From Cyanobacteria bacterium FACHB-DQ100 (GTDB lineage: Bacteria; Cyanobacteriota; Cyanobacteriia; Leptolyngbyales; Leptolyngbyaceae), in assembly GCA_014695195.1 (NCBI GenBank), contig JACJNW010000023.1, positions 248,001-312,000 on the forward strand: a stretch of DNA of 64,000 nt, written 5' to 3'. The notes below the pieces were generated by a model. It did no database searches and had not been told where the DNA came from. It was given only the letters and a program-made list of their open reading frames with translations. Position numbers and translations under genes: made by a program. Below are positions 53,906 through 63,901 of this stretch, piece by piece (the stretch's first letter is position 1; every line of letters begins with the position of its first letter).

Positions 53906-54178
53906 TTAAGCGACCATTCCTTGCAGAACAGGCACATGAGTGGGCAACTCAGAAATCGGTGGAAGCTGTGTCTCGTGCTGAGACTGCGGTGCAGCTTGCT
54001 CTAAGACTTGCACTTCAATCTTGACGGACACAAGGTAGGAACCGGGTTGCTCACCCACGGCTTGCGCGATTAGCTCCGCAAAACCAGGGCGATCGGCAGT
54101 AATCGGATCACGAAGCGAACACCGATCCCATTCGTACTTGGCGCTCGGATCAAGCTGAAGAATATAATGCTTCGTCAT
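53906..54178 (-). CDS. Hypothetical small protein
   Basis: A 90-residue soluble protein: MTKHYILQLDPSAKYEWDRC, then PGFAELIAQAVGEQPGSYLVSVKIEVQVLEQ and a Pro/Gln-rich end. No family recognised. The ATG at 54178 follows a well-formed promoter (TTGAAA-N17-TACAAT). Its promoter module is shared with the 54245 gene. It is likely transcribed with the 53443 gene. Confidence 0.6.
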   Translation of the reverse strand: MTKHYILQLDPSAKYEWDRCSLRDPITADRPGFAELIAQAVGEQPGSYLVSVKIEVQVLEQAAPQSQHETQLPPISELPTHVPVLQGMVA

Positions 54179-54196
54179 GGAACAAGAACCTGAATC

Positions 54197-54234
54197 ACTT
54201 GTACTATTGTAGTGCATAATCGCTACGATTTCAA
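54197..54234 (-). promoter_or_regulatory. Promoter of the 53906 gene with shared operator-like module
   Basis: On the minus strand TTGAAA (54229-54234), 17 bp, TACAAT (54206-54211) is a near-consensus sigma-70-type promoter. The GTAG at 54223-54226 and CTAC around the -10 form an inverted pair (GTAGCGATTATGCACTAC). The block GTAG-GA-TA...CTACAATAG...AAGT is repeated upstream of the 54245 gene. Confidence 0.6.
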
Positions 54235-54244
54235 GGAGATCGAT

Positions 54245-54613
54245 CTATGCCGCGATCGCAGATTTATGCGATGCAACAATGGCGCGATCGTGGTCTTTGC
54301 GATCCCAATACGCGAGTCGTCGAGCCGTCTCCGTATCGCCAGACAACTTGATCTCGTACGGAAACTGAGTCAGCACTTGACTCTTCTGCACCGAGAAGCG
54401 CATTCCTGAACTCGCAAGAGATTGAGCAAATTTCTGGGCTTGGCTAAACTTCTCAAAACCGAGATAACACACCTCAGACGATCGCGCATATCGTCGAAAC
54501 GGAGTCCTCACACTTAAAACTCTAGTCGAGAGATACTGCCCAACCCGTCCACCGCCCATCGAGAAAAACCGACCTACTGGAACGACATCTTGCATGGAGA
54601 AGGGAGAATTCAT
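54245..54613 (-). CDS. Hypothetical protein, repeat-related by promoter to 53906
   Basis: A 122-residue soluble protein with no motif I recognise: FSMQDVVPVGRFFSMGGGRVGQYL, VRTPFRRYARSSEVCYLG, ETARRLAYWDRKDHDRAI. It is basic and mostly beta/coil. I use the ATG at 54613; ORF extension to 54679 is not supported by the promoter. Upstream of this start is a second copy of the promoter module. It may be regulated together with the 53906 gene, which suggests a common regulator and perhaps a common process. Confidence 0.55.
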   Translation of the reverse strand: MNSPFSMQDVVPVGRFFSMGGGRVGQYLSTRVLSVRTPFRRYARSSEVCYLGFEKFSQAQKFAQSLASSGMRFSVQKSQVLTQFPYEIKLSGDTETARRLAYWDRKDHDRAIVASHKSAIAA

Positions 54614-56292
<1,679 letters not shown>

Positions 56293-56320
56293 TTGCTCCA
56301 AATTATTTGATCTACATTTC

Positions 56321-56350
56321 AGGTAGGTAGCCTCATGCTACCTACCTTTT
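56321..56350 (+). terminator. Rho-independent terminator after ahcY
   Basis: AGGTAGGTAGC (56321-56331), loop CTCAT, GCTACCTACCT (56337-56347), then TTTC. An 11-bp stem, 29 nt after the ahcY stop. Confidence 0.9.
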
Positions 56351-56372
56351 CTGTGTGAGCTTCACTGCTACG

Positions 56373-56455
56373 TAGCGCTTTAGAAGCGCTAGCAAAATAA
56401 AAGAGCGCTCTACTTCTTCAACCGTTATGTCACCGTTAAAGGAGTAGAGTGCCCT
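56373..56455. repeat. Two small inverted repeats between ahcY and tRNA-Lys
   Basis: TAGCGCTT/AAGCGCTA (56373-56380, 56384-56391) and, adjacent, AGAGCGCTCTACT (56402-) against AGTAGAGTGC (56443-), enclosing ACCGTTA twice. The second could be a terminator for the tRNA-Lys transcript read on the minus strand; no T-run is obvious. Origin unclear. Confidence 0.45.
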
Positions 56456-56500
56456 TATTAAATCAATTGGAGCTTAAGAAATAGCAGCCCCAGAAAATTA

Positions 56501-56572
56501 TGGGTCGCCCGGGATTCGAACCCGAGACCAGTCGGTTAAAAGCCGAATGCTCTACCGCTGAGCTAGCGACCC
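56501..56572 (-). tRNA. tRNA-Lys (TTT)
   Basis: A 72-nt cloverleaf on the minus strand. Acceptor GGGTCGC pairs with GCGACCC, the D-arm contains AGCTCAGCGGTAGAGC, the anticodon loop CTTTTAA between TTCGG and CCGAC reads TTT, and the T-arm contains GGTTCGAATCC. Discriminator A, CCA not encoded. Confidence 0.96.
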
Positions 56573-56665
56573 GCGGATTTCGTAACCTTGCTTAATCTAA
56601 CACACAAACTGGGTAAATTCCAAGCAAAACTGAATTTTTTTAGAGGACGATCGCGAAAGGACATC

Positions 56666-56717
56666 GGGGAGTACGGCTGTTCGATTCTGTTTAAATCCGA
56701 AACACAGCTTACTCCCC
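56666..56717 (-). terminator. Inverted repeat after the PRC-barrel gene
   Basis: GGGGAGTA (56666-56673) pairs with TACTCCCC (56710-56717), with an inner GCTGT/ACAGC pair. It follows the stop of the PRC gene (56732) on the minus strand and may stop its transcript. No T-run, so its role is uncertain. Confidence 0.4.
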
Positions 56718-56731
56718 AATTCTCAACCCCG

Positions 56732-58399
56732 TTAGTTGTGAATCGCGTGTTCTTGCTCTAGCGATGCCATCCCAGGTTCAGGGGCACGTAGCTCTTCTTC
56801 GCGAATCGTCGGTTCTTTGCTGTAAACAGAATTAAGCAGAATGTTGATCACACCACTGGCTTCCGCTTGCTCGATCGCTTTGTGAGTAATGATTTCACCC
56901 ACGTTCAGGATCACGTTGTCTTGACGATCAAGAATGACTCGATTCACCGGACGACCCAAAGCGTGTTCGACGCGATTGCGGTGGATTGCACTAGCGCTAC
57001 GACCTTGGTATTCAGCGATGCGCTCCTTGAGGTCGTGCCACAGCGTTTTGGCATTTTCGCGGGCGATCGCAGCTTCCTCCTGGAAGATTGCAGCTTCTTG
57101 ATGCAGTCGGCTCGATGCGATCGAGGAGTGATTTCGTAAGCGGGTACGGACGATCGCTAAAGAATCGTTTGTCGTACCACGAACCGCTTCGGTTGGATGC
57201 AATCCGACTGCATCTAGGAGCGCAGTTTCTCGGTTGGTGGCTTTGGCACGTTGGATCACGATATCGGTAACGATCTGACCGGGTGCAGCGATGATCGCAC
57301 CACTGTCAGCGCGAATCATGCGATCGGCGCGTCGTCCTTTAGCTTGTTCGACTCCGAATCGAGCCGTCACCGTCGAGAAGGTTTCATTTGCTCTTTGAGT
57401 TAAGGTTTGAAATCCAGTCCGGGCGCGATCGCTGACTTCTTGAAATCCGGTTTGAACGCGCTCTCCCAATTCATGAAGCTGGCGGTTAGCGGGTGCAGTC
57501 AAGCTTCCCCCTGCGGCGCGGTAGAGGCTTTCTAGTTCGCCTGCGTAGCGAGCTGCTTCGGCAACGGTTAGGGTGATGACTTGATCTTTACCAATCAGCA
57601 GTTGTCCGTCATCGGTGTAGATATCGCGATCGACCGTCTTTCCAATCACATAGGCAAACTGCTCATCGGGATCGACAAGTTGATTTGTCATCGTTGTGGT
57701 GGCGCTGTGCGTTCCGTTTTCAAATCCATTCGAGACGGTGGTGGTCGCGGCTTGGAGTCTTGTATTTGCGGCTTCTGCGCTGCGTTGGAGCTGCTCCTGT
57801 GTCGATTGAGCTGCGGTTTGAATGCTTTGACCTGCCGCTTCTGAGCCTTCTTGAATGCGAGCCGATGCGCTTTGCATTGCACCCCGGATGCCGCCGACTT
57901 GTTCTTCCATCAGTTCCGCCGTTTCGGGGGGAACAAAAGTGACATCGCGACCGATGCGGATCGTCTGAGGTGCAGGAATAAACGATCGACCCGAATAAGC
58001 ATCTGCAAAGATACCGCCCGACGTTTCGTAGCCTTCGATCGCGCCCGTTTGCTCGTCAAAGAACAGATCGACGACAGAGCCGAGATAGCGTCCGTCGGTG
58101 GTAACAATGCGGGTGCCTTTGAGAATAATATTGCGACGAAATACCCGATGAATTCGCTCATCGTGGTGTGTAGAAATGATCGCTTCTTTAGTTGGAATGA
58201 TTAGAGTGTCGCTTCCAAATGCGGAAATTGCTTCAAGCGGAACGACTTTTGCTGAATGAAATAAACCTGATTCTTGAACTAGAATCCCTAATAATTGATT
58301 GGTGTCTTGATCAAAGATGAGGTCTTGAACTCGTGCCACGCGCTTGCCAGTATCAAAGGCAAGAATTGTTCTGCCGATGATGTCACTTCCTTTTCTCAT
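56732..58399 (-). CDS. PRC-barrel domain protein with long helical middle
   Basis: A 555-residue protein. Residues 1-80 and about 85-170 form two PRC-barrel domains (GRTILAFDTGKRVARVQDLIFDQDTNQLLG; GTRIVTTDGRYLGSVVDLFFDEQTGAIEGYE). The middle is a Thr/Ala/Arg-rich helical region (SASARIQEGSEAAGQSIQ, TGFQEVSDRARTGFQTLTQR). C-terminal segments again look like PRC-type strands (GRPVNRVILDRQDNVILNVGE). PRC domains occur in ribosome-maturation and photosynthetic assembly proteins. This architecture recurs in cyanobacteria; the specific role is unknown. Upstream of a 58-aa gene on the same strand. Confidence 0.88.
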   Translation of the reverse strand: MRKGSDIIGRTILAFDTGKRVARVQDLIFDQDTNQLLGILVQESGLFHSAKVVPLEAISAFGSDTLIIPTKEAIISTHHDERIHRVFRRNIILKGTRIVTTDGRYLGSVVDLFFDEQTGAIEGYETSGGIFADAYSGRSFIPAPQTIRIGRDVTFVPPETAELMEEQVGGIRGAMQSASARIQEGSEAAGQSIQTAAQSTQEQLQRSAEAANTRLQAATTTVSNGFENGTHSATTTMTNQLVDPDEQFAYVIGKTVDRDIYTDDGQLLIGKDQVITLTVAEAARYAGELESLYRAAGGSLTAPANRQLHELGERVQTGFQEVSDRARTGFQTLTQRANETFSTVTARFGVEQAKGRRADRMIRADSGAIIAAPGQIVTDIVIQRAKATNRETALLDAVGLHPTEAVRGTTNDSLAIVRTRLRNHSSIASSRLHQEAAIFQEEAAIARENAKTLWHDLKERIAEYQGRSASAIHRNRVEHALGRPVNRVILDRQDNVILNVGEIITHKAIEQAEASGVINILLNSVYSKEPTIREEELRAPEPGMASLEQEHAIHN

Positions 58400-58447
58400 G
58401 ATGCCCTCTTATTAAAGCTTGGATGTAATTGATAAAAATTCAGCAAG

Positions 58448-58624
58448 TTATCTTGCGTCAAAGTCGTTATTTTGATCGATCGGATAAGGCACAGTACGAC
58501 CAAATCCGGGAACAACATTCATATATCCGTAGTATTCAAGTGAGACTCCAAGGGCAGCGGCAGCGAGAATAATCAGCGCGATCGCGGGAGTCGGATTTGA
58601 GCGTTTCCCAACTAGGCGTGGCAT
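58448..58624 (-). CDS. Small single-TM protein
   Basis: A 58-residue open frame from an ATG at 58624 to TAA at 58448, too short for ordinary ORF lists. It has a basic N-terminus (MPRLVGKRSNPTP), one hydrophobic helix (AIALIILAAAALGVSL) and a polar tail with EYYGYMNVVPGFGRTVPYPID. The codon usage and HIP1 octamer inside fit a real cyanobacterial gene. It is 48 nt upstream of the PRC-barrel gene, same strand. Function unknown. Confidence 0.65.
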   Translation of the reverse strand: MPRLVGKRSNPTPAIALIILAAAALGVSLEYYGYMNVVPGFGRTVPYPIDQNNDFDAR

Positions 58625-58884
58625 ATTAATTTCCAGTAAATGAATTACAAAAATAGAACAGCAGATTTGAGGCGATTAGCGATTCCTGAACTTATCGTTC
58701 CGCTAATAATCAAACTGTAGATTTTTGTGAATTTATTGCCATCAATCTACCGATGTAATTCAGGTGAAGGATTAATCCTTATTTGATTTCTGAAGATGGT
58801 TTGTTTGGCGATCGTTCTTACAACAACACCCCACTCCCCACTTCACAACTGATTCAGGATCGCTACAGATAAAACGACTGGCTT

Positions 58885-60162
58885 CTACAACAGCTTCAAT
58901 TGCGTCTGCCCGACTTCCATTTCTCCAGCATCCGATTCAATATAAAACTCTTCCTCTGCTAGTAACGCTTTTGCCGCTTCTAAAATCGGTTCAGCTAACA
59001 GTTTCAAGTCTTCGCGATTGGCTAAATAGGCTCTGAGGGCATCTAAAGGCTCGATCGCACTTCCGACCCCTAATTCCGGTAAGCGCGATCGTGACATCTG
59101 ACTGAGCAATCCTGCCTGAATCGTGTAGGTGTGCGCGATCGATAAAACAGTGTGCAAGTCGGAATCATCGATCAAATCAATCTGCTCAGGACGAACTTGG
59201 TAAATGACGCGAACGACGGCATCTTCAATCGGCTTATTCTCGATCGCCGCCAGTAACTCTGAATGGGGATCGTCCGACTCGGTTAAATCGAGTTCGATCG
59301 TGCAGAATGAGCGCACAGGCAGCGGGCAGAATTCGAGCGTGGTCGAACCGCGCTCGACTTTCACCAGAGCATAGCCTTTCTCCTCATGTTCCTCGCTAAA
59401 ATCAACGCGCTCGATACTGCCGGGATAAACCACAAGCGGATCTTCTGACAAAATTTGATGTCGATGCACATGACCTAAAGCCACATAATCGAACGCATCG
59501 CGAGTTAAAAATTCTAATGGAATTGTGAACCCTTTACCAACGGCTAGAAATCGCTCTGCGCCATAGCTTGCGGCATCCACCATCAAATGCGCCAGCAATA
59601 CGGTTGGAATTGTGGGATCGAGCCGACGGATTTCACCTTCCATTGCCGCTCGTAATCGATCGAGCAGTAAATGCCCTACTTCCGACATTGATAACCCTTC
59701 GGTTTCAGGGCGAGTTAACAACGTCGATCGCGTCAACCAAGGTAAGGTAATCACTTGAATGTCACCGTTCCGGGTTTGGATGCGATGCGTTTCTAATCGA
59801 TCGCCCACAACCACGTGAGGGACACCCAGCGTTCGATAAATACACAAACTTGCACCGCCCGCGCCTTGAGAATGCTGATCGTGATTTCCAACTAAGAGAA
59901 CAACAGGAATTCCTAAATCGGCAAGGCGGCGAAACTGTCCCGCAAAGGCTTGCTGAATGTAGGGGGGCGGAGTTGCATCCGGGAACGCATCGCCGCCAAA
60001 TAGCACTAAATCCACGGGTTCAGAAATGGCGCGATCGATACATTTTCCTAAAGTAGCGACAAAATCTTCCAGTCGCGTATTCAATCCAGTTTCGGGATTA
60101 ATCTTGCCGTGAGCAAACCCGCTACCGAGATGAATATCCGACAAATGAAGAATCTTGATCAT
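58885..60162 (-). CDS. sbcD: SbcD-like metallophosphoesterase (nuclease)
   Basis: A 425-residue calcineurin-like phosphoesterase. Motifs in order: LHLSDIHLGSG (I), FGGDAFPDATPP (II), LLVGNHDQHSQG (III), LLAHLMVDAASYG and LGHVHRHQI (IV-V), and YPGSIERVDF, the SbcD/Mre11 pattern. SbcD with SbcC is a double-strand DNA nuclease. No sbcC gene is in the window, so its partner is elsewhere or absent. The SDR gene lies 4 nt upstream, an unexpected operon partner. Length agrees with cyanobacterial SbcD. Confidence 0.85.
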   Translation of the reverse strand: MIKILHLSDIHLGSGFAHGKINPETGLNTRLEDFVATLGKCIDRAISEPVDLVLFGGDAFPDATPPPYIQQAFAGQFRRLADLGIPVVLLVGNHDQHSQGAGGASLCIYRTLGVPHVVVGDRLETHRIQTRNGDIQVITLPWLTRSTLLTRPETEGLSMSEVGHLLLDRLRAAMEGEIRRLDPTIPTVLLAHLMVDAASYGAERFLAVGKGFTIPLEFLTRDAFDYVALGHVHRHQILSEDPLVVYPGSIERVDFSEEHEEKGYALVKVERGSTTLEFCPLPVRSFCTIELDLTESDDPHSELLAAIENKPIEDAVVRVIYQVRPEQIDLIDDSDLHTVLSIAHTYTIQAGLLSQMSRSRLPELGVGSAIEPLDALRAYLANREDLKLLAEPILEAAKALLAEEEFYIESDAGEMEVGQTQLKLL

Positions 60163-60166
60163 AAAT

Positions 60167-60973
60167 TTAGCGAGTCATACCACTGCGAATAATTGTACTA
60201 AACACGCGGTCAGGCAGCACCTTTCTCAATGTGAGGAAAAGGCGACCGACACGATCGCTCCCATACCGCAATCGTCGCGAATCATCGGTTGCTGCTCGGT
60301 AGATCGTTTCTGCCACAACTTCTGCGGGTTCCCCTTGTTCACCTGCCCGTTTCAGATTTGCCAAAACTCGATTGACAAACTCGTCATAAGCAGTGATTTC
60401 GGATCGGGCAATGTCGGGAGAGCGATCGAAGAAATCGGTTTTGATCGGACCGGGTTCAACTAACTTGACGCGGATGTTAAACGGCTCTAATTCGTATTGC
60501 AGCCCTTCAGAAAAGCCCTCAACCGCCCATTTGCTGGAGTTGTACATTGTGTAGGTCGGAAACGATATTCGACCCGCGATCGACGTGATGTTTACAATGA
60601 TTCCCGATCGCCGTTCTCGAAAATGCGGTAGTACGGCTCTGGTAACTTCCATCAGTCCAAACACATTCGTATCGAACTGTTTGCGAATCTGCTCCGGTGA
60701 ACAATTCTCGAATGCTCCGATCAATCCATAACCTGCATTGTTGACCAAAACATCGATCGCGCCAAATTGGGACAAGGATTGAGCGATCGCGCTTTGAATT
60801 GAATCTCGATCGGTGACATCAAGCCGGAGTGGATGAATGTTTTCGGTGAGCCAATCGGCTTTTTCGGGAGTTCGCATCGTTGCAATCACTGTCCAGCCTT
60901 TTTGCGCGAACAGTAAAGCGGTCGATCGACCAATTCCCGTTGATGCGCCTGTAATTAAAACCGTTTTCGTCAT
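60167..60973 (-). CDS. Short-chain dehydrogenase/reductase
   Basis: A 268-residue classical SDR. NAD(P) motif VLITGASTGIGRSTALLFA, the NNAG motif in LVNNAGYGLIGAFEN, the catalytic SYK triad as VNITSIAGRISFPTYTMYNSSKWAVEGF (Ser, Tyr, Lys). Substrate unknown. It starts 29 nt from glutaredoxin in the opposite direction and is followed after 4 nt by the sbcD-like gene. Confidence 0.92.
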   Translation of the reverse strand: MTKTVLITGASTGIGRSTALLFAQKGWTVIATMRTPEKADWLTENIHPLRLDVTDRDSIQSAIAQSLSQFGAIDVLVNNAGYGLIGAFENCSPEQIRKQFDTNVFGLMEVTRAVLPHFRERRSGIIVNITSIAGRISFPTYTMYNSSKWAVEGFSEGLQYELEPFNIRVKLVEPGPIKTDFFDRSPDIARSEITAYDEFVNRVLANLKRAGEQGEPAEVVAETIYRAATDDSRRLRYGSDRVGRLFLTLRKVLPDRVFSTIIRSGMTR

Positions 60974-61002
60974 AATATCGGGGGATGATTTGGCACGCAG
61001 TC

Positions 61003-61257
61003 ATGAAACTTATTCTGTACAGTAAGCCCGGATGCCATCTGTGTGAAGGGTTGCAGGAGAAATTAGAGCAAATCCACAGCTTTTCGTTTGAACTCGAAAT
61101 TCGGGATATCACGACCCGCGACGATTGGTTTCAGGCGTATCAATACGAAATCCCGGTTTTGTATTTTGAGGATAAAATGCTGCCACGTCTTTCTCCACGA
61201 TCGACCGTTCAACAAGTGGAATCTATGTTACAGAAATATATGTCATCAAACGCTTAA
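61003..61257 (+). CDS. Glutaredoxin-family protein
   Basis: An 84-residue thioredoxin-fold protein: MKLILYSKPGCHLCEGLQE, with the active-site CHLC at residues 11-14, and the cis-Pro segment YEIPVLYFEDKMLPR. A DUF836-like glutaredoxin variety. The ATG at 61003 is preferred over 60985, which overlaps the divergent SDR promoter. murE follows after 36 nt on the same strand. Confidence 0.88.
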   Translation: MKLILYSKPGCHLCEGLQEKLEQIHSFSFELEIRDITTRDDWFQAYQYEIPVLYFEDKMLPRLSPRSTVQQVESMLQKYMSSNA

Positions 61258-61293
61258 AACGTAGGCGAAGCTCGATTGGGCAAGGAGTTATCG

Positions 61294-62799
61294 ATGCAGC
61301 TTAAAGAATTATTAGCCAAGCTTCCGAACATGGGCGAGATTCCGAATCATCCCGCGCTCAATGCTGAAGTCAAACGGTTAACCACGAATTCGCTTTCCTG
61401 TCAGATGGGCGATTTGTTTATCGGAATGCCGGGGACTCGTGTGGACGGAGGAGATTTTTGGCAAAGCGCGATCGCGGCAGGTGCGATCGCGGCGATCGTG
61501 TCTCCGCAAGCTGCGAGTCGGGCGATGGGCGATCCGGCGTTTCAGTCCGAACCGCCGCCGCTCGTGATTCCGGCGATCGACATGGCTCAAGCTTGCGCCG
61601 ATTTAGCGACTGCGTTTTATGATTTTCCGGCTCAAAAGCTGAAGTTGGTTGGGGTCACGGGCACGAATGGCAAAACCACGACCACGCATTTGATTGAATA
61701 TTTGCTGGAGCGCTCAAATAAATCCACCGCCCTACTGGGAACGCTCTACACGCGCTGGAAAGGCTTTCAGCAAACGGCGCTGCATACGACTCCGTTTCCG
61801 GTGGAATTGCAGCATCAGTTAGATTCAGCGATCAAGGCTGGCTGTGAATTTGGCGTGATGGAGGTGAGTTCTCACGCGCTGGCTCAAGGTCGGGTGTTGG
61901 GCTGCGAATTTGAAGTGGCGGTGTTTACGAATTTGACCCAAGATCACCTCGACTTTCACCGCGATATGGATGACTACTTCGCAGCCAAAGCGCTCTTATT
62001 TGATGGCGATTATTTGCGAGGGAAAGCGATCGTCAATCTCGACGATCCGTATGGGCAGAAGTTGGTCAATCAGTTGAATTGCGACTCTGTTTGGACATAC
62101 AGCACTCAGCAACAAGCGGATCTGTGGACAAGCAATCTGAATTATGAATCAGACGGTGTGAGTGGTGCACTGCATACTCCAAAGGGCGAAGCTGCGTTTA
62201 AGTCGCCGTTAGTCGGACAGTTTAACTTAGCGAATTTGCTGGCAGCAGTAGGAGCAGGATTACAGTTAGGGTTAGAATTGAGCGCGATCGTGGAAGCGCT
62301 ACCCGGCTTTACGGGAGTTCCCGGACGCATGGAACAAGTTCAAATTAAACCCGATCAAGATATCAGCGTGATTGTAGACTATGCTCACACGCCGGATAGT
62401 TTGGAAAATATGCTGAAAGCATCTCGTCCGTTTATTGGGGGACAGATGATTTGTGTGTTCGGCTGTGGGGGAGACCGCGATCGTACCAAGCGCCCGAAAA
62501 TGGGGAGCATTGCCGCAGCGTTAGCCGATCAAGTGATCGTCACTTCGGATAATCCCAGAACTGAAAATCCAGAGCAGATTCTAGAAGATGTGGTGGCTGG
62601 AATTCCAAAATCAGTGAACCCAACTGTGATTAGCGATCGTGCGACTGCGATTAGAACCGCAATCTTGCAGGCAAAACCCGGCGATGGCGTGTTGATCGCG
62701 GGTAAAGGGCACGAAGATTATCAGATTCTGGGTACGGAGAAGATTCATTTTGACGATCGAGAACAGGCGCGAGCGGCGCTGGTCGATCGGTTCCAATAA
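61294..62799 (+). CDS. murE: UDP-MurNAc-L-Ala-D-Glu:meso-diaminopimelate ligase
   Basis: A 501-residue Mur ligase that adds meso-diaminopimelate to the peptidoglycan stem peptide. Domain 1 has KRLTTNSLSCQMGDLFIGMPGTRVDGG; the ATP P-loop is VGVTGTNGKTTTTHLIEYLL near residue 120; then EVSSHALAQGR, FTNLTQDHLDFH and VIVDYAHTPDSLENML. The DAP-recognition DNPRTENPE motif (DNPR) is present near residue 420, indicating meso-DAP rather than lysine specificity. AAGGAG lies just upstream of the ATG at 61294. Confidence 0.97.
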   Translation: MQLKELLAKLPNMGEIPNHPALNAEVKRLTTNSLSCQMGDLFIGMPGTRVDGGDFWQSAIAAGAIAAIVSPQAASRAMGDPAFQSEPPPLVIPAIDMAQACADLATAFYDFPAQKLKLVGVTGTNGKTTTTHLIEYLLERSNKSTALLGTLYTRWKGFQQTALHTTPFPVELQHQLDSAIKAGCEFGVMEVSSHALAQGRVLGCEFEVAVFTNLTQDHLDFHRDMDDYFAAKALLFDGDYLRGKAIVNLDDPYGQKLVNQLNCDSVWTYSTQQQADLWTSNLNYESDGVSGALHTPKGEAAFKSPLVGQFNLANLLAAVGAGLQLGLELSAIVEALPGFTGVPGRMEQVQIKPDQDISVIVDYAHTPDSLENMLKASRPFIGGQMICVFGCGGDRDRTKRPKMGSIAAALADQVIVTSDNPRTENPEQILEDVVAGIPKSVNPTVISDRATAIRTAILQAKPGDGVLIAGKGHEDYQILGTEKIHFDDREQARAALVDRFQ

Positions 62800-62804
62800 A
62801 TCCG

Positions 62805-62835
62805 GGTAGAGACGTTTCGCCGAAGCGCCTCTACC
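62805..62835. repeat. Second GTAGAGACG hairpin repeat
   Basis: GGTAGAGACGTTTCG CC-centred against CGAAGCGCCTCTACC; same family as the perfect copy at 53404-53431, here imperfect. It begins 6 nt after the murE stop and may act as its terminator or processing site. Confidence 0.6.
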
Positions 62836-62875
62836 GTGTCGGGTACACGCACCAATTTTCACTAGGCAACAAATC

Positions 62876-63901
62876 ATGTCTCGATCGAGCGCGTTACGCT
62901 ACTACGTTTTATCCCGATTGTTGATGGCTCCATTGATGATTTGGTTGATCACCACGATCGTATTTCTTCTACTCAGAGCAACTCCCGGCGATCCAGTCGA
63001 TGCGCTTTTAGGGCCAAGAGCACCCCAAGCCGCAAAAGATGAACTCCGCAATCAGTTAGGACTCGGTAAGCCTTTATTTTTTCAATACCTAGACTACATG
63101 GGGTCGCTGCTGCGACTCGATTTAGGTAAATCCTTAACCACTCAAGGACAAGCCGTTTGGGAAATTATTGGTAAGTTCTTCCCGGCAACTGTCGAACTGG
63201 CGATCGTGTCGTTGGCGATCGCGCTCGCTGTTGGGATTACTGTGGGTGCAATTTCCGCCTCGCGTCCGAACACTGCCTTAGATGCGGGTGGACGGCTGTT
63301 TGGCATCATCACCTATTCCATTCCAATGTTTTGGTTCGGCATGGTGTTGCAACTTGTATTTGCTGTTGGATTGAAGTGGTTTCCGCTGGGAACGAGATTT
63401 CCGCTCACGATCGCACCTCCCCAAGCGGTCACAGGACTGTATACGATCGATAGTCTGCTCAGTGGTCATCTGGATCAATTTCTAGTTGCGCTCTATTATC
63501 TTGCGCTGCCTGCGATTACGCTTGGGGTGTTAATCAGCGGCATTTTTGAGCGAATCGTGCGTGTTAATCTGAGGCAAACTCTGCAAGCGGAATATGTCGA
63601 AGCTGCCCGCGCACGAGGAATCCCAGAATTGAAGCTCCTGATCAATCATGCGTTGAAAAATGCAATGATTCCAGTGATCACAATTCTGGGGCTGACATTC
63701 GCTGCGTTGTTAGGGGGAGCAATTCTTACAGAGGTGACATTCTCATGGCCCGGACTTGCAAATCGCTTATACCGAGCCATTTCTCAACGAGATTATCCAA
63801 CCGTGCAAGGAATCGTTGTTTTCTTTGCGGCTATTGTTGCGATCGCTAGTATTGTGATCGACATCATTAACGCTTACATCGATCCTCGAATTCGCTATTA
63901 A
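62876..63901 (+). CDS. ABC transporter permease, oligopeptide/dipeptide type (DppB/OppB)
   Basis: A 341-residue membrane permease with about six helices: LMAPLMIWLITTIVFLLL, ELAIVSLAIALAVGITVGA, GIITYSIPMFWFGMVLQLVFA, VALYYLALPAITLGVLI, AMIPVITILGLTFAALLGGAIL and VVFFAAIVAIASIVIDIINA. N-terminal GDPVDALLGPRAPQAAKDELRNQLGL is the DppB signature. The coupling EAA loop is EYVEAARARGIPELKLLINHALKNAMIP. The dppC, ATPase and binding-protein genes are not nearby. Its TAA overlaps a convergent frame. Confidence 0.92.
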   Translation: MSRSSALRYYVLSRLLMAPLMIWLITTIVFLLLRATPGDPVDALLGPRAPQAAKDELRNQLGLGKPLFFQYLDYMGSLLRLDLGKSLTTQGQAVWEIIGKFFPATVELAIVSLAIALAVGITVGAISASRPNTALDAGGRLFGIITYSIPMFWFGMVLQLVFAVGLKWFPLGTRFPLTIAPPQAVTGLYTIDSLLSGHLDQFLVALYYLALPAITLGVLISGIFERIVRVNLRQTLQAEYVEAARARGIPELKLLINHALKNAMIPVITILGLTFAALLGGAILTEVTFSWPGLANRLYRAISQRDYPTVQGIVVFFAAIVAIASIVIDIINAYIDPRIRY

